Shown piece by piece: positions 24,847 through 33,146 of a DNA stretch of 64,000 nucleotides (the first letter of the stretch is position 1; every line of letters begins with the position of its first letter). The notes under the pieces were generated by a model. It was given only the letters and a program-made list of their open reading frames with translations, did not search any database and was not told the origin of the DNA. The stretch is from assembly GCF_004345665.1 (NCBI RefSeq), contig NZ_SLWR01000008.1, positions 310,001 to 374,000 on the forward strand, in the 5' to 3' direction. Both the position numbers and the translations under genes were made by a program. This DNA is from Kribbella antiqua (GTDB taxonomy: Bacteria > Actinomycetota > Actinomycetes > Propionibacteriales > Kribbellaceae).

Positions 24847-24865
24847 CAAAGTAAGGCAACCCTAA
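24847..24865. promoter_or_regulatory. Iron box (DtxR/IdeR-type operator)
   Basis: The minus-strand reading TTAGGGTTGCCTTACTTTG agrees at 13 of 19 positions with the remembered IdeR/DmdR consensus TTAGGTTAGCCTAACCTAA. It lies in the 75-bp gap between the divergent SBP and permease genes, so Fe(II)-loaded repressor would silence both under iron sufficiency. Confidence 0.65.
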
Positions 24866-24869
24866 CCAT

Positions 24870-25913
24870 ATGTCCTCCGCTGTTCCGACACGCCCAGCCC
24901 TGCCGCCGGTCCGCGCCGCCCGTCCCGCCGTACGACGTACTGCCGCGCTGCTCGCCTTGGTCGCCGTACTGGTGCTGGCGTTCGCGGCTAGCCTCGCGCT
25001 CGGGTCGCGGTGGCTCGGGCCGGGGGCGGTTTGGCATGCGCTGGTGTCCAGCGATGGGTCGGACGCGGATGTGATTGTGCGGGACCTGCGTCTGCCGCGG
25101 ACTGTTGTCGCGGTGCTGATCGGGTTGTGCCTCGGGATCGCGGGCGCGCTGATGCAGGGCCATACCCGCAACGCGCTGGCCGAGCCGGGGATCTTCGGAG
25201 TGAGCTCCGGCGCGGCGTTTGCCGTCGTACTCGGCCTGCAGTTGGGAGTGGCGGACTCCGTCTCGTCGACGGTCTGGTTCGCGCTGGCGGGTGCGCTGGT
25301 GGCGACGTTCGGCGTGCAGAGGCTGGCGTCGCGGGGGAGTGGGGCAACGCCGGTCGGCCTGGCGCTCACGGGTGCCGCAGTCGCCGCCCTGCTCGGCGCG
25401 CTGACCTCGTCGATCGTGCTGCTCGACGCGGACACGTTGGACGCCTACCGCTTCTGGGCCGTCGGTTCGGTAGCCGGCCGGGGGCTCGACGTCGCCGGGC
25501 AGGTGCTGCCGTTCGCTCTGGTCGGTTTGGCGCTCGCAGCGATCAACGCACGGGATCTGGATCTGCTGACGCTTGGCGACGATGTCGCCGCGGGCCTCGG
25601 GCTGTCGATCCGGCGGGCGCGGCTGGTCGGTCTGGGCGCGATCGGACTGCTCACCGCTGCCGGAGTCGCGGCCTGCGGGCCGATCGGGTTCCTCGGCTTG
25701 CTGGCCGGGCATGTCGCGCGGCGGATGTTCGGTGCCCGCAACGTCTGGCTGATCCCGGCGGCCGGCCTGATCGGCGCGACCGCGCTCATCCTCGCGGACC
25801 TGGTCGGCCGACTGGTGGGCGGCGCCGGTGAGGTCCAGGCCGGCGTCGTGCTCGGCATCGTCGGAGCGCCGCTGTTCGTGATCGTCGTACGGCGCCGTGC
25901 GGTGGCGCTGTGA
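24870..25913 (+). CDS. FecCD-family ferric-siderophore permease 1
   Basis: This 347-aa protein has about ten membrane helices. Family blocks are RDLRLPRTVVAVLIGLCLGI, AGALMQGHTRNALAEPGIFG, a GVSSGA loop and a cytoplasmic LGDDVAAGLGLSI region that contacts the ATPase. It forms the import channel with the next gene's product. Its stop overlaps the next start by 4 nt (GTGA). ATG 24870 directly follows the iron box, so repression is presumably by occlusion. Confidence 0.92.
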   Translation: MSSAVPTRPALPPVRAARPAVRRTAALLALVAVLVLAFAASLALGSRWLGPGAVWHALVSSDGSDADVIVRDLRLPRTVVAVLIGLCLGIAGALMQGHTRNALAEPGIFGVSSGAAFAVVLGLQLGVADSVSSTVWFALAGALVATFGVQRLASRGSGATPVGLALTGAAVAALLGALTSSIVLLDADTLDAYRFWAVGSVAGRGLDVAGQVLPFALVGLALAAINARDLDLLTLGDDVAAGLGLSIRRARLVGLGAIGLLTAAGVAACGPIGFLGLLAGHVARRMFGARNVWLIPAAGLIGATALILADLVGRLVGGAGEVQAGVVLGIVGAPLFVIVVRRRAVAL

Positions 25914-26938
25914 AGTCCCGAACCATTGCCCTCAGCATCCTCTTCGCAGTACTCGCGGTTGTCGTGGCGCTGCTCTCCCTCAGCATCGGTACGACGAAAC
26001 TGCCCGTCTCCGAGGTGGTCGAGGTGCTGCTCGGTGGCGGCCGCCGCGGTACCCGGCTGGTTGTCCTCGACCTGCGGCTGCCTCGCGTCGCCACGGGCCT
26101 GCTGGTCGGCATCGCGTTTGCCGTCTCGGGCGCTCTGCTGCAGACGCTGGCCCGCAATGCCCTCGCAAGCCCCGACATCGTCGGCGTGAACTCCGGCGCG
26201 TCCGCGGGTGCGGTGGCCGTGATCGTCCTGGCCGGTACCGGTGGCGGCAACATCTCCGGTGTCGCGGCGAAGGTCGGCATCCCGCTGGCCGCCGTACTCG
26301 GTGGACTCCTCGCGACGCTGATCGTCGGTGCTCTCTCGATCCAGCGGGGGATGGTGGACGCCGGGCGTGTGGTCCTGATCGGCGTCGGTATCGCGGCCGC
26401 GGCGAACTCGCTGGTCGCCTGGCTGCTTGTGATCGGCGACGTCAATGACGCGGGTCGCGCGGCTGCTTGGCTGGCTGGTTCGCTCAACGCCAGGGCGTGG
26501 AGTGACGCCGTGCCCGTGGGTGTTGCCGTGTTGCTCTTGTTGCCGGTAGCAATCATGTTCAATCGCGATCTGTCCGCGCTGGTGCTCGGTGACGACGTCG
26601 CGTCCTCGCTAGGAGTGCGGGTGGCCCGGATCCGGCTTGCGCTGCTGGTCGTGGCGACGGTGCTGGCCGCGATGGCGACTGCCGGCGCCGGGCCGATCGC
26701 GTTCATCGCACTGGTCGCACCGCAGATCGCCCAGCGACTCACCCGGATGGAACGACCGCCGCTGGTCACGACGGCCATGCTCGGCGCGCTGTTCGTCGTA
26801 CTCGCGGATCTGATCGCGCGGAACGGGCTGGGGTGGTTGCAGGTCGGGCCGTACGAACTGCCGGTCGGTGTGGTCACCGCCGCGGCCGGAGCGCCGTACT
26901 TGCTTCATTTGATCGGCCGTCAGCAGAAGGGACGATAA
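25910..26938 (+). CDS. FecCD-family ferric-siderophore permease 2
   Basis: This 342-aa polytopic protein is homologous to its neighbour: LDLRLPRVATGLLVGIAFAV, SGALLQTLARNALASPDIVG, VNSGAS, LVLGDDVASSLGVRV, GPIAFIALVAPQIAQRL. Two different FecCD subunits suggest a heterodimeric channel as in FepDG or FhuB halves. The ATPase GTG starts immediately after its TAA. Confidence 0.92.
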   Translation: MKSRTIALSILFAVLAVVVALLSLSIGTTKLPVSEVVEVLLGGGRRGTRLVVLDLRLPRVATGLLVGIAFAVSGALLQTLARNALASPDIVGVNSGASAGAVAVIVLAGTGGGNISGVAAKVGIPLAAVLGGLLATLIVGALSIQRGMVDAGRVVLIGVGIAAAANSLVAWLLVIGDVNDAGRAAAWLAGSLNARAWSDAVPVGVAVLLLLPVAIMFNRDLSALVLGDDVASSLGVRVARIRLALLVVATVLAAMATAGAGPIAFIALVAPQIAQRLTRMERPPLVTTAMLGALFVVLADLIARNGLGWLQVGPYELPVGVVTAAAGAPYLLHLIGRQQKGR

Positions 26939-27712
26939 GTGCACGTCGAGAACCTCACGCTCGCGTACGGCGCCGATGCGCCGGTGGTGTCGGGTCTGAC
27001 GCTGGAGGTGCCGGCTGGGCAGCTGACTGCGGTGGTCGGGCCGAACGGGTCCGGCAAGTCGACGCTGCTGCGTGGAATGAGCCGGCTGGTGACGCCGCAG
27101 AGCGGTCAGGTGCTGCTGGACGGGAAGGACATCCACAAGCTGCCCGCCCGCGAGCTGGCGCGGCAGCTGGGAGTACTGCCACAGGGGCCGGTGACTCCGG
27201 AGGGCATCACTGCCGCTGAGCTGGTGTCACGCGGGCGGCACCCGCACCGCGGCCTGTTCGCGAGGCTGACCGCCGAGGACGACGCTGCGATCTCGGAGGC
27301 CCTCGCTGCAGTAGAGCTGACCGAGCTGCGGGAGCGGCCCGTCGACCAACTGTCCGGCGGTCAGCGGCAGCGGGTGTGGATTGCGATGGTCCTCGCCCAG
27401 GGGACTCCGCACCTGCTGCTCGACGAACCTACGACGTACTTGGACCTCGCCCACGCGGTGGACGTGATGAACGTGGTCCACGCGGCCGCTGTGTCCGGCC
27501 GGACCGTAGTGGCCGTGCTGCACGACCTCACGCTGGCTGCGCAGTACGCCGACCACCTGGTGGTGATGGGCGATGGACAGATCGCCGCGGAGGGACGGCC
27601 GGTCGACGTACTCACGGAGGAGTTGCTGGACGAGGTGTTCGGGCTACGGGCCACCGTGGTCGAGGTCGGCGGCGCACCGGTCGTCGTACCCGAACGTAGG
27701 CTGGCCGTGTGA
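26939..27712 (+). CDS. Ferric-siderophore ABC transporter ATPase
   Basis: This 257-aa FepC/FecE-type ATPase has Walker A GPNGSGKST (34-42), Q-loop PQG (81-83), signature LSGGQ (138-142), Walker B LLLDEPT with D162 and the H-switch VLHDLTLA. It energises the two permeases encoded upstream. GTG 26939 abuts the previous stop. Its 3' end contains the TAGGCT that appears to drive the following gene. Confidence 0.92.
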   Translation: MHVENLTLAYGADAPVVSGLTLEVPAGQLTAVVGPNGSGKSTLLRGMSRLVTPQSGQVLLDGKDIHKLPARELARQLGVLPQGPVTPEGITAAELVSRGRHPHRGLFARLTAEDDAAISEALAAVELTELRERPVDQLSGGQRQRVWIAMVLAQGTPHLLLDEPTTYLDLAHAVDVMNVVHAAAVSGRTVVAVLHDLTLAAQYADHLVVMGDGQIAAEGRPVDVLTEELLDEVFGLRATVVEVGGAPVVVPERRLAV

Positions 27713-28368
27713 GTTACACCACCCGCCAACTCGCGAGCATCCTCGAAGACTCGGTCTCATGGTTGTCGGTGCGTACGGCGGACTCCGTGCCGGGACCAGG
27801 GTGGGTGTCGTGTGCAGAGCTTGTCGCGGACCAGCAGGCTGGTGGTGACCCGACGTACGGCTGGCGCAAGGCCCTGCAGGACGACTACGGGCGGCAGTAC
27901 GCCGTCGAGCCGCCGGTGCAGATCGCGGCGATGTTCACGCTGATGTGGTACGTCCAGGTGCCGTCGCTGGTGGCTGGAGTAGTCGCTGCGGTCACTGGGG
28001 TCTCACCCGACGTATCGCCGGCCTCGCTGGCGTTCCGGCGGCATCCAACCGCGCACTACCCGGTTGAGGTGGCGCTGCTGTCCTCGCAGGTCGTGCCGCT
28101 CGCCGAAGCTGCCGCACAGCTCTCGGCGCACACGACGGCCTTCCTGGAGTCGTATCGCCCTGGTGTGAAGTTGGGCTCGCTGCAGCGCTTCGGAGCGGTC
28201 AAGGACGAGCTTCGGCAGGCGATCCGGCTGCCGGAAGAAGCGCCGTACGCCGATCAGGCCGCGGCGGCCTTCGACGTGTCGCTGGACCAGAAACTGCGCA
28301 CTACCTGCTGCTACTTCTACGCCTTGCCGAACATCAAGGCCTGCACGACCTGCCCGCGATTCCGCTGA
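27709..28368 (+). CDS. FhuF-like ferric-siderophore reductase
   Basis: This 219-aa protein has a largely helical body and the diagnostic FhuF C-terminal iron-sulphur motif: C200-C201, C212 and C215 in TCCYFYALPNIKACTTCPR. FhuF-type [2Fe-2S] proteins reduce Fe(III) in imported siderophores to release iron. It overlaps the ATPase stop by 4 nt, fitting translational coupling, yet TAGGCT (27697-27702) lies 6 nt before GTG 27709, suggesting a second, leaderless promoter. Confidence 0.85.
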   Translation: MSYTTRQLASILEDSVSWLSVRTADSVPGPGWVSCAELVADQQAGGDPTYGWRKALQDDYGRQYAVEPPVQIAAMFTLMWYVQVPSLVAGVVAAVTGVSPDVSPASLAFRRHPTAHYPVEVALLSSQVVPLAEAAAQLSAHTTAFLESYRPGVKLGSLQRFGAVKDELRQAIRLPEEAPYADQAAAAFDVSLDQKLRTTCCYFYALPNIKACTTCPRFR

Positions 28369-28457
28369 TTTTCAAAAACTGTCGGTGGGGCCGGGGACGA
28401 TGGCCGGCATGACTGCTCACACATGTCCCATGTCACAGAGGGGTAACCCTTTGTCGG

Positions 28458-28486
28458 TTGTCCGGTCACTGGACCGGGGTTAGGTT
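28458..28486 (+). promoter_or_regulatory. Promoter of the egt operon
   Basis: -35 TTGTCC (28458-28463), 17-nt spacer, -10 TAGGTT (28481-28486). The leader of about 120 nt before ATG 28613 contains the CT-rich run TCGCTTCGCTCCCTGCGCTC and can fold between GGCCTTCCC (about 28550) and GGGAGGCC (about 28605) next to the start codon, which could tune translation of egtA. Confidence 0.45.
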
Positions 28487-28612
28487 CGACGACGTGACCG
28501 TATCGATGCCACGCCTCCGGCGCGGCGGGTCACGGGGCTTTGACTCCCGGCCTTCCCTCGTCACTCCGGTCGCTTCGCTCCCTGCGCTCCTCAGTCCAGG
28601 ACGGGAGGCCCC

Positions 28613-29839
28613 ATGACCATGCCCGGTGGTACTCCGGCGACGACTCCGATCGGCTCCCGGGCCGAGGCGGAGGGATTCGTCGCGATGGTCTGTTTCAAGC
28701 ACGGTCCTCCGCAACTGCACGGCGTCGAGCTCGAGTGGACGGTGCATCATGCGGACGACCCGCGCCGGCCCCTCGACGCCGATCAGCTGAGCAAAGCCCT
28801 GGGCGTGCATGCGCCCGCCACCCTGGTCCGCGGCAGCCCGCAGGTGCCGCTCGGCCGGGGTGCTCTGGTCACCGTGGAGCCAGGTGGCCAGGTGGAGATC
28901 TCCGGCCCGGCCTCGGACTCGGTTCCGACGCTGATCGACAATCTGGCCGCCGACGCGGCCGAACTGACCTCCCTTCTTCTCGACGCGGACCTCGTCCCGG
29001 GCGACCACGGCCTGGACGCCTTCCGCCCGCCCCGCCGCATCCTGACCGTCCCGCGCTACGCGGCGATGGAGCAGGCGTTCCAGCGGCTCGGCCCGCACGG
29101 CCCCCGGATGATGTGCAGCACGGCCGGCCTGCAGATCTGCCTCGATGCCGGCGAAGTGGATCAGACCGGTCTTCGCTGGCGCGCACTCCACGACCTCGGC
29201 CCGGCCCTGGTCGCGCTGTTCGCCAACTCCCGCCGCCGCGCCGGCGTGGACACCGGATGGGCCTCAGCCCGGACGGAGGCGACCTTCGGTACGTACGCCC
29301 CGTTCACCGAGCCCCCGCTGCTCGACGGTGATCCAGCCGCAGCCTGGGCACGGATGGCGATGGAGGCGCCGGTGCTGTGCTTCCGCCGTGGAGACACCTG
29401 GGACGCTCCGGACGGCCTCACCTTCGGCGCCTGGGCCGACGGCGCACTGCCCGGCGACAGACCGACGTACGACGACTTGAACTACCACCTCTCCACCTTG
29501 TTCCCGCCGGTCCGGCCGCGCGGGTATCTCGAGGTGCGCTATCTCGACGCGCAGACGGGTGACGGGTGGATCGCTCCGACCCTGCTGCTCACCGCGCTGA
29601 TGTCCGATCCGGCGTTGATCGACCGTGCTCTGGCGGCTGCCGAGCCTGCGGCCGGTCGATGGTTCCCGGCCGCTCGCGAAGGCTTGGAGGACAAGCTCGT
29701 CCTCCAGTCCGCGCGCGACGTGGTCGACCTGGGCACCGACGTTCTGGACCGCACCGGCGCGGACTCCCAACTCATCGATCAGGTCGCGACCCGACTGCAT
29801 CGCATCGTCGAAGACACCCACGGAAGGCGAGCCTCATGA
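28613..29839 (+). CDS. egtA: Glutamate-cysteine ligase EgtA
   Basis: This 408-aa glutamate-cysteine ligase family 2-type enzyme makes gamma-glutamylcysteine, the sulphur donor for ergothioneine. It shows the N-terminal GVELEWTVHHADD (ligase ELE motif), GGQVEISGPASD, HGPRMMCSTAGLQICLD and the C-terminal YLEVRYLDAQ. The alternative role in general thiol synthesis is unlikely, since the gene is translationally coupled (ATGA) to egtB and followed by egtC and egtD. GAGG precedes ATG 28613. Confidence 0.93.
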   Translation: MTMPGGTPATTPIGSRAEAEGFVAMVCFKHGPPQLHGVELEWTVHHADDPRRPLDADQLSKALGVHAPATLVRGSPQVPLGRGALVTVEPGGQVEISGPASDSVPTLIDNLAADAAELTSLLLDADLVPGDHGLDAFRPPRRILTVPRYAAMEQAFQRLGPHGPRMMCSTAGLQICLDAGEVDQTGLRWRALHDLGPALVALFANSRRRAGVDTGWASARTEATFGTYAPFTEPPLLDGDPAAAWARMAMEAPVLCFRRGDTWDAPDGLTFGAWADGALPGDRPTYDDLNYHLSTLFPPVRPRGYLEVRYLDAQTGDGWIAPTLLLTALMSDPALIDRALAAAEPAAGRWFPAAREGLEDKLVLQSARDVVDLGTDVLDRTGADSQLIDQVATRLHRIVEDTHGRRAS

Positions 29840-31173
29840 ATCACCAGCTGTCCGAACTCTCCGCCGAAGGTCTCCGTGCCTTCGTCGCCGAGCAGCTCGA
29901 GCGGTCCCGGGCGCGGACGGTGCAGCTCGCCGACGCGGTCGACACCGACGACCTGGTCAAGCAGCACTCGAAGCTGATGTCGCCGCTGATCTGGGACTAC
30001 GCCCACGTCGGCAACCAGGAAGAGCTCTGGCTCGTCCGCGACGTCGGCGGCCGCGAGCCGGTGCGGCAGGACATCGACGAGCTGTACGACGCCTTCATGC
30101 ACGCGCGGGCGGATCGTCCGGGGCTGCCGCTGCTCGGCCCGACGGAGACCCGCGCGTACGTCGGTGAAGTCCGCGACAAGGTGCTCGACGTGCTCGACCA
30201 GGTGAAGTTCGACGGCGGCCGGGAGCTGGTCGACAACGCGTTCGCGTTCGGGATGATCGCGCAGCACGAGCAGCAGCACGACGAGACGATGCTGGCGACG
30301 CATCAGCTGCGGGCCGGTGTGCCGGTGCTCGACGCGCCGCCACCACCGGCCGGCCGTCGGCTGGCTGCGCCTGAGGTGCTGGTGCCGGGCGGCGTGTTCG
30401 AGATGGGTACGTCGGTCGAGCCGTGGGCGCTGGACAACGAGCGACCAGCGCACGCCGTGCGGGTTGCGCCGTACGTGATCGACACCGTGCCGGTGACCAA
30501 CGGGGACTATCTGCGGTTTGTGCTCGGCGGTGGGTACGACGATCCGCAGTGGTGGTCCGAGGCCGGGTGGACGCACGTGCAGAAGGCGTCTCTGGTCGCG
30601 CCGCGGTTCTGGGAGCTTGCGGACGGTTCATGGTGGCGGTTGCGCTTCGGGCATCGGGAGGAGTTGCCGCTCGACGAGCCGGTGATGCATGTCTGCTTCT
30701 ACGAGGCCGAGGCGTATGCGAAGTGGGCGGGGAAGCGGCTGCCGACCGAGGAGGAGTGGGAGTTCGCGGCGCGGCTCGATCCGGTCAGCGGGCGGACGCG
30801 GCGGTTCCCGTGGGGCGACGAGAGCCCGGGGCCGCAGCATGCCAACCTCGGTCAGCGCCACCTGCGGCCGGCGCCGGTCGGGGCGTATCCCGCTGGTGCG
30901 TCACCGCTGGGGGTTGAGCAGCTCATCGGTGACATCTGGGAGTGGACGGCGAGCGACTTCCGGCCGTACCCAGGCTTCCGGGCCTTCCCGTACGACGAAT
31001 ACTCGCTGGTCTTCTTCGGCTCCGACTACAAGGTGCTGCGCGGCGGCTCCTTCGGCACCGACGAGGTCGTTGCCCGAGGCACCTTCCGGAACTGGGACTA
31101 CCCGATCCGCCGCCAGATCTTCGCCGGCTTCCGCTGCGCCCGCGACCCCCGCCCCGAAGAACTCCCCACCTGA
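29836..31173 (+). CDS. egtB: Ergothioneine sulfoxide synthase EgtB
   Basis: This 445-aa non-haem iron enzyme joins gamma-glutamylcysteine to hercynine with O2. The DinB-like N-terminal half supplies the three-histidine iron site: H57 (WDYAHVGNQEE), H144 and H148 (AQHEQQHDET). The C-terminal FGE-sulfatase half has PGGVFEMGT, WAGKRLPTEEEWEFAARL, GDIWEWTASDF and VLRGGSFGT. All elements of the EgtB family are present at normal length. The stop shares a base with the egtC start. Confidence 0.95.
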   Translation: MNHQLSELSAEGLRAFVAEQLERSRARTVQLADAVDTDDLVKQHSKLMSPLIWDYAHVGNQEELWLVRDVGGREPVRQDIDELYDAFMHARADRPGLPLLGPTETRAYVGEVRDKVLDVLDQVKFDGGRELVDNAFAFGMIAQHEQQHDETMLATHQLRAGVPVLDAPPPPAGRRLAAPEVLVPGGVFEMGTSVEPWALDNERPAHAVRVAPYVIDTVPVTNGDYLRFVLGGGYDDPQWWSEAGWTHVQKASLVAPRFWELADGSWWRLRFGHREELPLDEPVMHVCFYEAEAYAKWAGKRLPTEEEWEFAARLDPVSGRTRRFPWGDESPGPQHANLGQRHLRPAPVGAYPAGASPLGVEQLIGDIWEWTASDFRPYPGFRAFPYDEYSLVFFGSDYKVLRGGSFGTDEVVARGTFRNWDYPIRRQIFAGFRCARDPRPEELPT

Positions 31174-32090
31174 TGTGCCGCCACCTCGCCTACCTAGGCC
31201 CACCCGTCACCCTGTCCTCGCTTGTCCTGGAACCCACACACTCGTTGTTCGAACAGAGCTGGGCTCCCCACGACATGCGCGGCGGCGGTTCGGTAAACGC
31301 CGACGGCTTCGGCCTCGGCTGGTACGTCGACGCAACCCCAACGGTTCCGGCTGGCGTGCCGGGTTCCTCCTCGACCCCGGCTGCTCCGGCCGCCGCGCCC
31401 GTCTCGTCCATAGGGCCGGCGTCCACCTCCATCCCATCCACTACCCCCACGCCCGCCGCGGGCCACGTCTCTCCCACCACCCCCGCGCCGGCGCCGCGCG
31501 CAGCGCGGCAGCCGGTGCGGTACCGGCGGAGTGTGCCGATCTGGGCTGATGAGAACCTGCCTGCGCTGGTCGGCTCGATCAGCTCCGGTGCGGTGATTGC
31601 CGCCGTACGGAACGGGACGGTTGGCATGCCGCTGGGGGAGTCGGCGGTTGCGCCGTTCCAGCGGGATCGGTGGTTCTTCAGCCACAACGGGGTCGTCAGA
31701 GGCTGGCCGTCCTCAGTCGCGAAGCTGGCCGAGAGGTTGCCGGCCGCAAGCCTGCTGACGCTCGACGCATCGCTCGACTCGGCGCTGCTCTGGGCACTCA
31801 TCGCCGATCGCCTGTACGACGGTTCGACACCGGCTGATGCGGTCGCGAGCGTCATACAGGAGGTGGAAGCGGCAGCGCCCGGGTCGCGGCTCAATGTGCT
31901 GCTGACCGACGGGGAGCAGCTTGTCGCGACCACCTGGACGCATTCGCTCTGGTTCCGGCAGACCGCCGACTCGATCACCGTCAGCTCGGAGCCGTTCAGC
32001 GCCGACGGCTGGACCGAAGTACCCGACTATTCGTTGCTCGTGGCCACAAATACCACGTTGCACATCACGCCGATGGAAGGACCCCAGTGA
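31173..32090 (+). CDS. egtC: Gamma-glutamyl amidohydrolase EgtC with insertion
   Basis: This is a 305-aa class II glutamine-amidotransferase-like (Ntn) hydrolase that removes the glutamyl group from the EgtB product. Cys2 after the initiator Met is the nucleophile (MCRHLAYLGPP). NADGFGLGWYVD (42-53), SHNGVVRGWPSS and DSALLW follow family order. The remembered mycobacterial protein is about 227 aa; the excess here is a Pro/Ala/Ser/Thr-rich stretch at residues 54-114, inserted between GWYVD and VRYRRSVPIW with no stop or frame change. It overlaps egtD by 4 nt. Confidence 0.9.
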   Translation: MCRHLAYLGPPVTLSSLVLEPTHSLFEQSWAPHDMRGGGSVNADGFGLGWYVDATPTVPAGVPGSSSTPAAPAAAPVSSIGPASTSIPSTTPTPAAGHVSPTTPAPAPRAARQPVRYRRSVPIWADENLPALVGSISSGAVIAAVRNGTVGMPLGESAVAPFQRDRWFFSHNGVVRGWPSSVAKLAERLPAASLLTLDASLDSALLWALIADRLYDGSTPADAVASVIQEVEAAAPGSRLNVLLTDGEQLVATTWTHSLWFRQTADSITVSSEPFSADGWTEVPDYSLLVATNTTLHITPMEGPQ

Positions 32091-33052
32091 CCCAGATCGA
32101 CGTACATCTCACCCCGGACTACGCCGCCCGCGCATTGCGGGAGGACGCCCGGGCGGGGCTCACCGCGAACCCCAAATGGCTGCCGCCGAAATGGTTCTAC
32201 GACGCCCGCGGCAGCGAGCTGTTCGAGCAGATCACCAGCCTGCCGGAGTACTACCCAACCCGCGCCGAACGCGAGATCCTCCAGACCCGCGCCGGCGAGA
32301 TCGCCGCGCTCACCAAAGCGCACACGCTGGTCGAGCTCGGTTCCGGATCCTCTGAGAAGACCCGGCTCCTGCTCGACGGTCTGCGCGACCGCGGGACTTT
32401 GACGACCTTCGTCCCGCTCGACGTCTCGGAGTCGGCGTTGCGCGACGCCGCGGACGCGATCAACGTCGACTACCCAGAGCTCGCGGTGCACGGCGTGGTC
32501 GGCGACTTCACCGCCCACCTGGACAAACTCCCCGGCGATCCACCGCGGATCGTCGCCTTCCTCGGCGGCACCATCGGCAACCTGCTGCCGGCCGAGCGCG
32601 AGACTTTCTACACCTCCATCCGCGAGGTCCTCGAGCCGGGCGAATGGCTCCTGCTCGGCACCGACCTGGTGAAGGACCCGGCGACTTTGATCGCGGCGTA
32701 CGACGACAGTGCGGGTGTCACCGCCGAGTTCAACCGCAACGTGCTCCGCGTCCTGAACCGCCAGCTCGGCGCGGACTTCGACGTCGACGCCTTCACCCAC
32801 GTCGCCGTCTGGGATCCCGACAACGAGTGGATCGAGATGCACCTCCGCGCGACTCGCGCGATGCGTGTCCTCATCCCCGAGATCCACCTCGACATCAACT
32901 TCGCCGAGGGCGAGGAACTCAGCACCGAGATCTCCGCCAAGTTCCACCGCCACACCATAGAAGCCGAACTCGACAAGGCAGGCTTCACCCCCGCCGCCTG
33001 GTGGACCGACACCAAGGCCCGCTTCGCCCTCTCCCTCTGGCAAGCCGTCTAA
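32087..33052 (+). CDS. egtD: Histidine N-alpha-methyltransferase EgtD
   Basis: This is a 321-aa SAM-dependent enzyme that trimethylates histidine to hercynine, the first dedicated step. Visible features are PKWFYDARGSELFEQIT (33-50), the SAM loop ELGSGSSEKT (83-92), FVPLDVSESAL, FLGGTIGNL and the C-terminal substrate region EISAKFHR. Length is standard. The GTG start overlaps egtC. No egtE-type C-S lyase gene follows; that step must be supplied from elsewhere. Confidence 0.95.
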   Translation: MTQIDVHLTPDYAARALREDARAGLTANPKWLPPKWFYDARGSELFEQITSLPEYYPTRAEREILQTRAGEIAALTKAHTLVELGSGSSEKTRLLLDGLRDRGTLTTFVPLDVSESALRDAADAINVDYPELAVHGVVGDFTAHLDKLPGDPPRIVAFLGGTIGNLLPAERETFYTSIREVLEPGEWLLLGTDLVKDPATLIAAYDDSAGVTAEFNRNVLRVLNRQLGADFDVDAFTHVAVWDPDNEWIEMHLRATRAMRVLIPEIHLDINFAEGEELSTEISAKFHRHTIEAELDKAGFTPAAWWTDTKARFALSLWQAV

Positions 33053-33056
33053 CCCC

Positions 33057-33144
33057 CATTTGACTGGTTGACCCACCAAGTGATGGGTTCACCGCCCGTA
33101 TCCCGGCGGTGAACCCTCAATCTCGTGGGTCAACCAGTCAAATG
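33057..33144 (+). repeat. 88-bp palindromic repeat, copy B
   Basis: This stretch is the ungapped match to the reverse complement of 1841-1928. Terminal CATTTG/CAAATG and the core GGGTTCACCGCC/GGCGGTGAACCC are strongly self-complementary. It sits 4 bp after the egtD stop and just before the end of the convergent NPP1 gene, so here it can also serve as a bidirectional terminator. Confidence 0.8.
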
Positions 33145-33146
33145 CG

